Assembly (NCBI GenBank): GCA_965153355.1
Contig: OZ231126.1
Span: forward strand, 92,504,001-92,568,000
Length of the DNA: 64,000 bases
DNA from: Flaccisagitta enflata
Taxonomy: Eukaryota; Chaetognatha; Sagittoidea; Aphragmophora
Direction of reading: 5' to 3'
In this document: piece after piece, positions 33,325 through 45,390 of the stretch
Layout of the letters: each line of letters opens with the position of its first letter
Numbering within the stretch: the first letter of the stretch is position 1
Translations under genes and position numbers: made by a program
The notes under the pieces: generated by a model
What the model was told of the DNA's origin: nothing
Database searches by the model: none
What the model saw: the letters and a program-made list of their open reading frames with translations, nothing else

Positions 33325-34612
33325 CAGCGGCCCTAAAAGGTCCTGTAGAACACAGGGGCAAAGTTCCATATATTTGTCTATCATTCCATTTGTATATATC
33401 CCTCTCATGGCATTTTGCGGCCTGATGCCAGCCCTCGTAGGCCTGATATCAGCCATACACCGTCTTCGGATCGGACTGTGAAATGCAAAACCTTTATAGC
33501 TCCTAAACCACTAGGAAAAAAGTCATAAAATTTTCAGCAAATATTGGTAACATGTGACGGTTTTTGCATGTCAAAGCTCAGATCATAATATAGAAAAGGT
33601 GAGGGGAAAACAGAATATTGAATGAACATCCATTTTTAAGAAAAATGGCTTTTTTTACCTGTTTTTTTTTGGAAGGTGCTGTTTTTCTCTCAGAATATGC
33701 AGCAAATAGATAATACATAAGTTAACATCTGTCATCGAAAATAAATCCTAGAATTTTTGTTGAAATGCAAAGTAATTTCAAGCAGATAAAGACAACTCCT
33801 TTCTAAGGAAATAGGGAAAAATTGATCATAATTAAAAATGGGTTTTCTTTCAATATTTTGTTTTCCCCTCACCTCTTCTATATTATGATCTGATCTTTGA
33901 CATGCAAAAACCGTCACATGTTAAAAATATTCACTGAAAATTTCATGACTTTTTTCCTAGTGGTTTAGGAGTTATAAAGGTTTTGCATTTCACAGTCCGA
34001 TCCGAAGACGGTGTATCCTGCTTGAAATTAGCCCTCTCACGTCTGAAATCAGCCTTTTAAGACTTGAAATACCATATTTTTTCCATTTATCGCGCCCCCT
34101 CTTTTTACCCCTCAGAACAATGATTTGAGGGTGATGGAGAAGTTAATGATCGGTGAAAGTGGAAAGATTTTGTTTTTTTTTCACTGTTTTTATCAGGGCT
34201 TGAATAGAAAATAAGCAAGAAAGACATTAAATCCTGTTTTTTTTATATTAATAGTAGCATTCATTGTAGGTGACACTTAAAAAGAAAGTGCTCTCAAATC
34301 AAAAAGGGAGGTTAAAATGACAATATCTTTTTTTGAATTTATAAAGCGCCCGGGGCGCTAATTAGAAAAAAATACGGTACTCTTTCTCAAACCTGAAATC
34401 ACTTTTACATGGCCAAAAATAAATCCTTTTAAGCCTGTAGTTAGCCACATTGGACTTACAATTAGCCTTCTGACGCCTGAAATCTTAGACCTGAAATCAT
34501 CCTTCTCACAGGCTTGAAATCCCCGGACTCCATTTTGACTTAAATCATACTCTTACCCATAGCCCATCTAGGCCTACATAACATAAAGAAATTCACCCGT
34601 GTTCTACAGCTC
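33325..34612 (+). mobile_element. GCAGCGGCC foldback element, copy 3, diverged and interrupted
   Basis: Left GAGCAGCGGCCCTAAAAGG with TCCTGTAGAACACAGGGGC and right GAAATTCACCCGTGTTCTAC are decayed arms. The interior has CCTGAAAT(C/T)AGCC-type units, split by a CACCG foldback at 33458-34013 that inserted later. Confidence 0.65.
33458..34013 (+). mobile_element. CACCG-terminal foldback element with TA target, copy 2
   Basis: The arms are long: CACCGTCTTCGGATCGGACT on the left and its complement ending AGTCCGATCCGAAGACGGTG on the right, flanked by TA (33456-33457, 34014-34015). Homology continues for over 150 bp (AAACCTTTATAGCTCCTAAA; ACATGTGACGGTTTTTGCAT), so most of the 556 bp is palindromic. 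Related to 15336-16076. Confidence 0.85.
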
Positions 34613-35094
34613 TTCTCTCGCCCCACTACATTGCTGAAGCAATTGAGCAGGGCAAGGGTTACCGCTGACCCCCTCTTTTCTTTCCTCCTTTCCTACCTGT
34701 TTTATATCCCCGTATTCATCGTTTCTTTCTCTTTCTTCCCTCCGACTTATGTCTCATTTCATTTCACTAACTTGTCCTTATTTCTCTCCTCTCTTTTCGA
34801 ATTTTGATGAATTTTCGTGACGAAGCAACTTTTAAACTTCCTTCCCTTTCTTAATAATTCTTATCTTCCAAAATCCTTCACCAATCACCATCCGAGAGAC
34901 CCGTTTTTTCTTTCAAATAATTGATCCCCATTTTTACGACATTTTCTCTTGCCCTCTCTTCACCCACTTCTGTACCATTTGTTTCCCTTCCACATTGCCA
35001 ATATTCCATATTGTGGCTGCCTCTCTTCTCCTCGATGGCTCGATCCTCCGCCGCTCTTTCCTTCTCCGATTTCATTTTCGGTCATTTTTTGTAG
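34613..35094 (+). other. End of intron 1, pyrimidine-rich
   Basis: Mostly CT-rich sequence leading to the acceptor TCATTTTTTGTAG at 35094. No other feature was recognised. Confidence 0.55.
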
Positions 35095-36153
35095 ACCAAG
35101 AGGCCACACAAATTTCTTCCCTTTCCGCCGCTTCCAAAAACACAGCCGCCGTCACCGCCGCCGCCGGCAGCGACAACGGCGACGGCAGCGGCGGCAGCGG
35201 CAGCGGCAGCGGCGGCGGCGCCGACGTTCCTACTCCCTCTCCGAACGACGCCGCTGCTGGAGTAAAAGCCCAATCGGAAACGACGCCGAATCTAATGGAG
35301 AGCGATTCGGCGTCCAAGGCCTCGGGTGTGGCCACTGCTCCGTCAGTGGTCGACGCCGCGGTCTCAGCGCCGACAACAGCGCCGAAAATTGCACCGAAAA
35401 CCGAACCTGCAGCGCCGGAAACAGCACTGGCATCGACAGTGACCCCGACAACAGCACCAGCAGCGCCGCCGACAAGAGCGCCGGTGCACAATAACGGCGA
35501 TATGCACATTGCAAACGGTGAAAGTCCCGATGCTCAGACCAACGAAAAGGAAGCAAAAGTAGGCGAGGAGGCTAAAGGTGGTGGTGGTGATGGTGGAGGA
35601 GGAGGAGGAGGAGGAGAAGTACCAGCAGTAACGGAAGAAAAAGAAAAGAACGCAAAAACCACAAAAATGAGCCTTGGCAAAGATGATGAAGGACAGGAAA
35701 TGTTAGGAACCACTGGAGAAGCGGTGATGGCGGCGGCGGCGGCGGCGGCGCCGGTGGCGGTGGCGGAGGTGGAGGCGCCGGTGGCGGCGGAGACGGCGGT
35801 GGCTGACGAGAAGGTGAAAGATGAGACAAGTAATGTAAATCAATCGGGCAAAGAAGGGAGGAATGAGAGAGAGAAAGCGAAGAAAGCCGAGCAAGATGAG
35901 GAGGAGGAGGAGGAGGAAGAAGAGAAGGAGGTGGCCAAGGGTAAGAAGAGCGCAGAAGTGAAAGGAGAAGGAGGCCCGGAAAATGAAAGCGGGGCTCCGC
36001 AAGAAAACCAAGTACCATCAAGGGATATGGAAGAAACCAAGATAGAAACTACAACAACAACAGCAACCACAATCGATTCTACTACAACCACAACAACAAC
36101 ATCAACGACGACGACGTCTGCGTCAGCAGTGCCACCCGAAGATGACAAAGAAA
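35095..36153 (+). CDS. Large disordered-protein gene, exon 2 (acidic, low complexity)
   Basis: Encodes residues about 49-401 of the reconstructed protein. The acceptor TTTTTTGTAG|AC at 35094/35095 restores the codon split after exon 1 (G|AC, Asp). The donor is AAA|GTGAGT at 36154. The protein starts DQEATQISSLSAASKN, then has Gly/Ser repeats (GSGGSGSGSGG), Ala/Thr/Pro-rich stretches, a poly-Gly block, an acidic EEEEEEEEKEV stretch and a Thr-rich end (TTTTTTTSTTTTSASAVPPE). Codon usage is GC-rich and purine-biased, unlike the flanking intron. The exon is 1,059 bases, a multiple of three. It has no known domain and looks intrinsically disordered. The same frame meets TGA 5 bases into the intron, supporting the donor as the end. 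Confidence 0.72.
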
Positions 36154-36164
36154 GTGAGTGAAGT

Positions 36165-36445
36165 GAAGAAGAAGATGATGAAGAAGAAGAAAAAGAAAAA
36201 GAAAAAGAAAAAGAAAAAGAAAAAGAAAAAGAAAAAGAAAAAGAAAAAGTAAAAGAAAAAGAAAAAGAAAAAGAAAAAGAAAAAGAAAATGAAAAGAAAA
36301 AGAAAAAGAAAAAGAAAAAGAAAAAGAAAAAGAAGATGATGAAGAAAAAGAAGAAGAAGAAAAAGAAAAAGAAAAAGAAAAAGAAAAAGAAAAAGAAAAA
36401 GTAAAAGTAAAAGTAAAAGAAAAAGAAAAAGAACAAGAACAAGAA
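36165..36445 (+). repeat. (GAAAAA)n hexanucleotide tract at the start of intron 2
   Basis: Imperfect GAAAAA units with GAAGATGATG and GTAAAA variants start a dozen bases after the exon 2 donor. Frame changes occur within it, and a GAACAAGAACAA run follows to 36475. It could encode Glu-Lys repeats but only past an in-frame TGA. Confidence 0.9.
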
Positions 36446-36475
36446 CAAGAAGAACAAGATGAGGAACAAGAGGAA

Positions 36476-37431
36476 AGTAGAGAAAATATTAGAAATAAAA
36501 GAATGAGAATTGAAAAGAAATAAACATCAGAAAATCTAAGCAATGAGAGACGGAGAACATCATAAAGAAAAGATAGAAAAAAGAAAAAAGAAAGAAATGA
36601 GAACCGGATTAATTGAAAAGAAAAACAAGAACTAATCGAAACGGTAAAGGCAGAAAAAAATTGTATGGGGATTCATGTGCGCGAGTATAATGAACCGAGA
36701 GAGGAACAAGGCCTGGAGATCGAACGACGTGCGCGATCCAAATCGAGTGTCACACATGCACATGTACATGTACATGCACATGTAGCTTGAATCATTGAAT
36801 CAATATGCAAAGGATGATTTGGTTTCATTTGGGAATTGATTTTTGTTTGATCAACAGATGAGATTGTGGCACTTTTGAGAAGTAGTGACAACGTGATTTT
36901 ATTTCATTTTCGTTGGTACAGTAGAGTGAACATGAATGACACGGTGTGACCGTGTGAGTTATTGACCCAAGGCACTTGAATCACGTTGGCATCAGGATCG
37001 AGGCACTGAACGCATCGCAGAGATAATTAACTAGGATTGGCTTTGCAACAATTCCACAGATATCCGATGAATGCCCATTCACAACAAGATAACTCCGCTA
37101 ATTACGAAAATGCACGATTACATCTTAATCTTGAGAAATAATTACATCGTTAAAAAAAAACAAACAAAGAAAATACAATATTCCAAACTTTTATAAACTA
37201 GCATTATCTAGTGTTTTTTTTTCACGTAGCTTTATTCTTTTCAATTTTCAACTACCTCAGTATCTCATTCTATTCTCAAATGTTTCACGTGAAGTCCTTG
37301 ATTTTTTTTCTCACTCTGCTTTCACATTCAAAAACACGTGCACAAAGCAAGCGAGGAAAAGCTTTGAAAAAAAAAAATGGCCGGGGAAGATGAAAAGAAA
37401 ATAGAAGCAGAGATAATTTAAAGGAAATACT
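36476..37431. other. Unclassified intron 2 stretch
   Basis: AT-rich; contains a short ACATGTACATGTACATG palindromic run near 36760 but no exon, TE terminus or RNA gene recognised. Confidence 0.5.
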
Positions 37432-37454
37432 GAAAGAAAGAAAGAAAGAAAGGA

Positions 37455-37538
<84 letters not shown>
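37432..37538 (+). repeat. (GAAA)n tetranucleotide
   Basis: About 105 bp of nearly perfect GAAA with one GGAAA variant. Confidence 0.96.
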
Positions 37539-37608
37539 GTGGGAGCTTTGTAGCTTTGAGACCTCCTTTTGAACACTGAAGAGTGAAGAATCCATAACCA
37601 TACGTTAT

Positions 37609-37890
<282 letters not shown>

Positions 37891-38049
37891 GGATCAGAGA
37901 AGAGACGAAAGGAGGAAAATAAAAAGATGAGCCCATATATTGACTCAGATGTTCAAAAAATGGGGGAAATATGAGAAGGTAAAGAAATGGCCCATGAAAA
38001 TAGACATTGGAGTGAAGTTCCCCTCTTTTGCTGCCTTACGTATGGGCAA

Positions 38050-38209
38050 TGACAACAACAACAACAACAGCAACAACAACAACAACAACAATTGTTCCCC
38101 CCTCCACCTGCACCCCCCCAAGTTGTGAGTTTCATCATAATCTACTGTAGTATCTACGTGGCACCGTACAGAGTTACCAAAATACGCCGTAAACCATGAC
38201 TTTTACATG

Positions 38210-38285
<76 letters not shown>

Positions 38286-38487
38286 CTCTGAGCACTCAGG
38301 TTTGTCTGGTGAAATATCTGAGGACAAAAGCAAGAGTCTCTTTTAGTTCGAAGCGATGAAGTTTGGATGCATTGAAATGAAAAAAAAATTGTGAATTGTT
38401 GTCCATGTAATTGTTCCCCCCTCCACCTGCACCCCCCCCAAGTTGTGAGTTTCATCATAACCTACTGTAGTATCTACGTGGCACCGT

Positions 38488-38560
<73 letters not shown>

Positions 38561-38575
38561 AAAATAACAAACAAC
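38050..38575 (+). repeat. Duplicated 80-bp block interleaved with three (CAA)n arrays
   Basis: CAA arrays lie at about 38051-38090, 38212-38285 and 38488-38561. A block containing AATTGTTCCCCCCTCCACCT, AAGTTGTGAGTTTCATCATA and TACGTGGCACCGTACA occurs at 38089-38170 and again at 38409-38490 with only a few differences, 320 bp apart. The whole unit ends 80 bases before the exon 3 acceptor. Confidence 0.9.
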
Positions 38576-38642
38576 AAACAACAAACAACAACGTACCAAA
38601 ACGAAAACAACCTTATGAGTCTCTTTTCCCCATTCGCGTTAG

Positions 38643-41600
38643 TTGGATTGGAGCCTGTTGTCGGGGAGGCGTTTGACGAGAGCTTGGAGGTCGGCGAGCT
38701 CGTCGACTTCAGCATCGTCGAAGGTGTCAAGAAAGCCGACGGCAGCGGCGGCGGCGTCGTCGACGGCGTTGATGATGACGAGGATGTCGACAAAAGCGCC
38801 TCCAACTCTTTATCAGAATACGACGACAACGACGACGATGTTGGAGTCACGGAAATTCAACCAATTTTGAAAGATGATGAAGTCGGTGAAGTCGGTGAAG
38901 AAGATGAAGAGGGATTTTTAAGGGAAAAAGGAGAGGGAGAGGGAAAAAGTAAAAAAAAGGCGACAGAACAAGAAGTGGGGATCGACGGTGGTGGGGGCGA
39001 TGGAGGCAAAGATGGTGACGGAGGAGAAGGAGGAGGAGGAGGAGGAGGAGGTGAAGGCAAAGTGGAAAACGGAGAAGGCAATAAAGCGAGTGGAAAAGAT
39101 GACGGCGACCAAACAAAAGAAAAGGTCAAATTGGAAGCACCTGATTTCATCGCCAAAACAAGTGAAAAGGAAAAGAAAGGCAAGTGTAAAGGAGGAGGAA
39201 GAGGAGGAGGAGGAAAGGAGAAAGGAGAAGGAAAAGGGAAAGGTAAAATGGAGATTTCCAAGGCCGAGGGAGAGGAGGACGAGAAAGGAGGGAGAGAGGT
39301 GGTAGAAGATGAGAAAGCGGGGAGAGTAATGGTAGTTGAAGAAAAGGTAGAAGATGGGGAAGATGCTCATGTTGCACAGGATGGGGAGAAAAAGGAGGAA
39401 GAGAGTGAGACTGGAGGGATCGAGTTTGCAGGGGCAACATCAACGCCCAATTTTGAGGGAGGTAAAAATAACGAAATAAGCGCGTTTTCCGGACCGGAAG
39501 CTGAAAATCTACGAATAGATTTACTCCATGAAATATCCAAAGAAAAACCAGAAAAAGATGAAAAAACAAAAAGCGAATCGAATTCGGTGATCCCGCAATC
39601 GCCGCCAGAGGGCGAAAAGGGCGAAGAATCGAAAAACGATACTCGGCAAAAAATAACCCCAAAAGGAAAAAAGAACATCGACCCGAGCGAAGCCGGCGGT
39701 CAGGGCGAGTCGTTGTGCGCCGACCAAAAAGGGGGTGGCGGCGATGGAGGGGTGAAAATCGCGGGCGAGGGTCGAGTCGAAGGAATCGTCTGTATCGACG
39801 GCGAGGGTGGAGATCAAGAATGCGTGGGTTCCCAATTAAGAAAAACATTAGAAGACCAAGAATGCGTGGGTTCTCAATTAGGAAAAACATTAGAAAACCA
39901 AGCTGGTTCTACTGACATAAGAGGAACAGCTGTGGCTGAGACGGACCGAAAGGACGCTAAGAATATCCAGCCGAAAGAAAGAGAATCCCCCAAAAAGGGA
40001 CGAAAGGGCAAAAACAAAAACAAGAGTGACTCAACACTCAAGCTGAAAGTCAATGCAATCGAAGAATCTGGGGCTGACTCAAAAGATGCCTTGAAAGTTG
40101 ACTCAAAAGATGACTCAAAAGATGACTCAAAAGACTTAATTGATGACCCAAAGGGCTACCAAAGAAATGAGTTAAAAGTTGACTTAAAGGAGGTTTCAAA
40201 AGATGCCTCAAAAGATGACTCAAAAGATGTCTCCAAAGATGACTCAAAAGATGATACAATAGACCAATCAACTGACGACACAAAAGATAATTCAATGATG
40301 GATTCCAAAGACGGAAACCAAAACGAAAAAAGCGACGAAAAAACGGAGAAAAGAGGAATGAAGGGAAAATTGGAGAAAAGGGAGTCAAAATCAGAGAGAA
40401 GAAAAAAGTCGGAAAAAGTCGATGCTATGGGATTAGATGCTGAAATGGTAGAGGCTGTAAAGAAGCCAGGAAACTCAAAATCCCTCCAAAAAGAACAACC
40501 AAAGCCACTAGAAAAAGAATCACAACACACAGAACCACAGGAACAACAACAAGAACAACAACAAGAACAACCACGAGAGCAACAAGAAGAAAAAGAACAA
40601 CAACCACAAGAACAAGATCGATCTTGGCGAGAAGACACACAAATCGTTAGCGTAGAACGAGAACCAGAACCAACTGCCACAGCCGACCGCGAAACAGACG
40701 GAGTGGGGATGATGACGACGATGTCGACGACGACGACGATGTCGACGACAACGATGACGGGCGCGGCAACGGCGGCGGCGGCGGCGGCGGAGGTGGAAGT
40801 GGCGGCCGATGTTACCAACTCGGGAAGAGTTGAGGTGATGGCTGCGGGAGCGGCGGCGGTGGCGGTGGCGGCGGTGGCGGCGGTGACGGCGGCGACGGCG
40901 GCGGTAGAGAATCCAGGGGAGGGTCATTTAGTAAATGAACACTCCAAGGCAGAAAAAAGCGAACAAATGGATAGAGATGGAGAAGGGTATAGAGGAAGAG
41001 GAGGAAGAGGAGGAAGAGGAGGAAGAGGAGGAGAACAAGAAAAAGGTGATGGAAGAAATTTCGAGGAAAAAGAGACTAAAGACGAGTCGGAAAACCGAAG
41101 AAAACGCGAAGAAACCGAAGAGAAGAAATCTCATAAAAAGGGCAAAAAAGTTGAAAAATACCAAAAAGAAAGACAAGAAAGACAAGATGATAAAAAACGA
41201 AGAGTGAAAGGAAAAGAGGAAACCATTCCTGATAATCAAGAAGAAACGAAATCTTCTTCTCCAACTTCCTCTTCTTCCTTACCAAACGGAAAACTATCAA
41301 TTCCCACCCAAGGCAAAGGAGGAAAAGAAAACCTTCACTCGATGAGTCTACAAAATCACTTACTCAATCAACCAGACGAAGTACAATCAATCAAACCGCG
41401 AGTTCACTCGCTCAAACAACTCGATGACGAATTCTCTCTCAATCAGTCTGAAGATAGTCAAAGTGACTTAACCAATAAAACGGTGTTGGGTGCCTCCTCG
41501 CCACCGACAGCAACTATTCCTTCTATCATCGATGATACTCCCAACGCCCACATCAAAACGCCCCCTGCCAACACTGAAACGCCCCCTGCCGATACTGAAA

Positions 41601-42056
41601 CCTCACCCACCGACACTGAAACTCTCCCTGCCGACTTTGATACTCCCCTTGTCGATTCTGATACTCCCCCTGCTGCCGCTGCCGATGCCGCGCCCACGCC
41701 CGATCGAGTGCATCGTGCCGCCAACACTTCGTCCACCAAATTAGTCGCGCCCTCAAAACTCAAACCCGCCGCAAATTTATCGAAAACGGACACCGTAACC
41801 CCGAACAAAAAGCCATCGGCCTCGGCCTCGGCGGCAACCGCGAAATCACCTCCTAAACCGGCGCTAGACACGATACCGGCGCCAAAACTGGCGCCAAAAA
41901 CGCAATCGGCGTCCATATCATCGCCCGCGGCGCCCAAATCTGCGTCCTCGGCGCCAAAAGCAGCGCCGATGGCGCGGCCAAAAGCGGCGCAGTCGGCACC
42001 CGTCTCCAAACCTGCGGAAAAAAACGATTTGGGCAAAAAGAATTTCGCCTCCAAAG
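38643..42056 (+). CDS. Large disordered-protein gene, exon 3 (main exon, 1.1 kaa)
   Basis: Encodes residues about 403-1539. The acceptor CTCTTTTCCCCATTCGCGTTAG ends at 38642; A from exon 2 plus TT makes ATT (Ile), keeping phase. The 3.4-kb frame is open throughout. Segments in order: acidic leader (GLEPVVGEAFDESLEVGELV); Gly/Glu/Lys-rich blocks; two copies of DQECVGSQLxKTLE (about 39812-39900); SKDDSKDD-type repeats (40080-40310); Gln/Glu-rich (40530-40615); Thr/Met- and Ala/Val-rich homopolymeric blocks from GCG repeats (40705-40910); an RGG box (40999-41035); Lys/Glu-rich predicted coil; PADTETPP-type repeats (41560-41690); then Ala/Pro/Lys-rich sequence to ASK. The donor AAAG|GTTTTT (42057) is weak. 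No catalytic domain. Long minus-strand frames here are mirror artefacts. Confidence 0.8.
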
Positions 42057-42202
42057 GTTTTTTTTTGTTTTCGTTGGTTTCCTTCCGTTTGTTTTGGTTC
42101 TTGCAGGCTTGCAGCTTGGTCTCGTTTTTTTTCTTCGTCTTCCTTTATCCACGCGTGCCCTTGTGCATTTTTGCTGTTTTGCTTTCATTTTTTTTTTGGT
42201 CT

Positions 42203-42366
42203 TTTTAGTCGCGTACGACGCGACTCTACAACCCGGCCCATCGGTCGTTCAGTAACTACTTTTCTGTGTCTTTTGCGGTCTTTGGCCTCACTACTCCTAC
42301 CCAAACGCTATAGTGACCTGAAAAACGGCCCCTGCCTATCCGCACGCGACTGGTTTAGCCGTGTTT
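42203..42366 (-). repeat. Hairpin-word element, GTCGCG type, in intron 3
   Basis: Hairpin AGTCGCGTACGACGCGACT after TTTTT, then CTACAACCCGGCCCATCGGTC, CCTCACTACTCCTACCCAAA, GGCCCCTGCCTATCCGCACGCGACTGG and GCCGTG. The distal GCACGCGAC is close to the hairpin arm. Confidence 0.7.
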
Positions 42367-42899
42367 TTTTTATATTTATTTTTTTTCTTTTTGTTTTTTT
42401 CTGGGGGGGGTTGCTTTTTTGTTGCTTTTATATGCAGCTTCATGTATTTTATATTGTCTTTCCATCAAGCGTTATTTCCGGGAGAAATGTCACTTTTTCG
42501 GCTCCTCTAGAAATTGCTATGCGTCGCTTTGGATTTTGTCACCCCCACGCGGGCTGCGGCTTTTTTTTAATTTGTTGCATGGTTTGATGGTTTTTATTTG
42601 TTCTTTTTTTTACTTTGTTTTGCCGACTGTAAAGTCGATACATGCTAAAATTTGTGTTTTTTTGTCGCTGGCTAAACGGGCTTTGGTAAATCATGATTGA
42701 TAAAAAAATTGCACTTGCTATATGGCTGTGTGGGAGAAATATCAGTTATTTTATGCTTTCCAATAAATACCTAGACTAGTGGTTTTTTTTAAAAGGCCAC
42801 CCTTCAGGAAAGGAAAAGAAAATCCCAAATTGATCCGACGCGGGTTTGGGTTAGTATTTGACTATTTGTCTTTCATTAAAAACCTTTATAGCCCAATGG

Positions 42900-43042
<143 letters not shown>

Positions 43043-43074
43043 ATGTGAAACTTAAGAGCCGAAATGGAGGCTGC

Positions 43075-43457
43075 TTTTGTGGAAGGTCGGCCTATGCTTT
43101 CACATGTATGAGGATTTTCTCCTTCTCCTTCTCCTCCCATTCCTCAAATCCCAGTCTCGAGGCCCAAATCCCAGTCTTGAGGCCCAAATCCCAGCCTCAA
43201 GGCCCAAATCCTAGCCTGGAGGCTGAGATTTGGGCCTCAAGGCCGGTATCTTGGCCTCTTGGCTGAGATTTTGACGTTGAGGCTGAGATTTTGGCTTCAA
43301 GACTGAAATCTGGGCCTCCAGGCTTGGGATTTGGGCCTCGAGACTGGAATTTGGGCCTCGAGACTGTGATTTGAGGGGGGGGGGGACGTAGAAGAAGAAG
43401 GAGAAGGATAAAATCGTGTGAGAGCATAGGTCATAAACTCCTCTGGGACCGCTACCT
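43075..43457 (+). repeat. GCAGCGGCC foldback relative (variant with CCTATGCT arms)
   Basis: CGGCCTATGCTTTCACATG on the left and GTGTGAGAGCATAGGTC with GGACCGCTACCTAAAAAGG on the right are inverted ends. Inside, about nine units of AGGCCCAAATCCCAGTCT switch orientation in the middle (then AGGCTGAGATTTGGGCCTC). The same arm wording appears at 54520-54910. Confidence 0.65.
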
Positions 43458-43475
43458 AAAAAGGAAGAGAGAGAG

Positions 43476-43497
43476 AAAGAAAGAAAGAAAGAAAGAT

Positions 43498-43576
<79 letters not shown>

Positions 43577-43580
43577 AAGA
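43476..43580 (+). repeat. (GAAA)n tetranucleotide
   Basis: About 100 bp of GAAA with two GATA variants. Confidence 0.96.
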
Positions 43581-43795
43581 CAAAAAAAAAGAAGAAAAAA
43601 GACAGATACAAAGAAACACAGTAAAAATGAAAATCAAAAAAGAAGAAAAAAGAAAGAATGAGAAAAAAGAAAGAAAAGAAAGAATGAGAACTTTTTTTCA
43701 AAAACATCTGCCTGAGAATGAAATTCTCCCCGAGTCCGGTGCGTATCTTTTAGGTCTTTACGATTAGATTTGATGTTTGCCAGAAGATGGACGAA

Positions 43796-44166
43796 GAATG
43801 AGGTTGCGCGAGTTGAGACAAAGATGCGCGAGTTGAGACAAAACTGCGAGTTGAGACAAAGATGCGCGTTTTGAGACAAAGATGCGCATGCTGAAAGAAG
43901 ATGCGCAAGTAAAGACGAAGATGCATTAAAACGATATATATTTTCATGATGGAGAAATGAACAATATTGCCTAAATTTTCGAATACCACTTTGGGCATCA
44001 TCATCAGAGGCAGAATGAGAGAAAGAGAGAGAGGAGGAGAATTTAAAGGGAAAGAGAGACAATTTGTACTGGTATTATACTACCGGTGCTTGCGATGACG
44101 ATTTGTCACCAAAGATGCATGAGTTGAGACAAAGATGCGCGTTTTGAGACAAAGATGCGCATGCTT
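43796..44166 (+). repeat. 20-bp GATGCGCGAGTTGAGACAAA repeat, blocks 1 and 2
   Basis: Imperfect units of about 20 bp at 43796-43925 and 44110-44166, with variants GCGCGTTTTGAGAC and GCGCATGCTGAAAG. A larger block lies at 44985-45390. The 44167-44984 stretch between shows no recognised feature. Confidence 0.85.
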
Positions 44167-44984
44167 CGGTAATGAAGTAAAAGTTGCTTCCCTATGCTTC
44201 CAAACATGGATTTTTTTCCCACCTATGAAACATGAAGCCGTGAAGAAAACTAGGGGGACTATAAATCTTCAGCTTATATCGTTTTCAAATTATATTATTT
44301 TTCATTAACAAAAATGATGAAAAAATATGGTCAATGAACTGTACGCTTATTTTCTAGAACTCGCCCCCCCCCCCCCATTTCCAAGTCTCACTTCTCATGT
44401 ATCATTGTGCGTCATCTTTCTTTTAAAAACCGTATAAAACCAAAGAAAAACAATTTTTGGAGATTGTCCGGTAGTAGATCACACCTTAGTTTGAGTGTGC
44501 AATTTAGCTAAGAAAAAAATTGTCCTTGTTTTTTTGTCATACACGTGCGCAACTTACCAAAGCCGAAAGAGTGACGCAGAGTGACGCAGAAAAGTCGCTC
44601 TACAATGAGTGGTTATGCTTGTGGCGGAGTAGATCGAGTAAGAAAAGTGAAATAACCTCAAAAGTTGAAGGTCGTGTGCTTCAGAGTGACTGCTTTGAAG
44701 TTGACCTTTCAGTCCCTGGACTCTAACTCTAAAAGTAAAGTTGTGTTTGTCAGTCATCAATCGTTGTCATATTTGTAATTTTTATCTATTACAAACAAAC
44801 AATCAACAATTCTAGTTAGCAAGAGCGGCATCAGAAAATAAAACTCTATCGATCAAGACCAAGAACGTCGGAATCGGTGGCGATTTGATCCCCCAGGCAC
44901 AGTAGACAGTTCAGGGCGCAAGTTTTTTTTCACTTTTAACTCTATGAAGTAAAACAACAAGATTATTACCTAGCATGCCGAAAA

Positions 44985-45390
44985 AAGATGCGTGAGTAAA
45001 GACAAAGATGCGCAAGTTAGGACAAAGATGCGTGAGTTGAGACAAAGATGTGCAAGTTGAGACAAAGATGCATGTGGCAAAACTCAGAAGCGCGAGTTGA
45101 GAAGAAGATTCAAAATTTAAAACAAAGATGAACAAGTTAAGACAAAGATGCACGAGTTATAACAAAGATGTGTGAGATGAGGAAAAGATGCATTTGGCAA
45201 GACAAAGAGGTGCAAATTAGGACAAAAATGCGCGAGTTGAGACAAAAATGCGAGTTGAGACTAGAGTCATGATGCGTGAGTTGAGTCAAAGATGCAAGTT
45301 GAGAAAAAGATGCGCGTGTTGGGATAAGATGTGAGTTGAGACAAAGATGCGCGAATTACGACGAAGATGCAAGTTGAGACAAAGAACCAT
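44985..45390 (+). repeat. 20-bp GATGCGCGAGTTGAGACAAA repeat, block 3
   Basis: About twenty drifting units (GATGCGTGAGTTGAGACAAA, GATGCACGAGTTATAACAAA). Same orientation as blocks 1 and 2. Confidence 0.88.

Noticed and set aside
38615-38642. ATG at 38615 as the start of a separate 1197-residue gene
   Set aside because: A pyrimidine-rich acceptor at 38642 lies just inside it and joins exon 2 in phase; the 9 residues before it have no support and the tail after 42056 is T-rich intron.
39147-41300. Minus-strand frames antisense to exon 3
   Set aside because: They are hydrophobic mirror translations of Glu/Lys/Ala repeats; the plus strand has matching splice phases and a continuous 3.4-kb frame.
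42171-42587. Hydrophobic frame after exon 3
   Set aside because: It crosses a hairpin-word element and T-rich intron and has no splice or family support.
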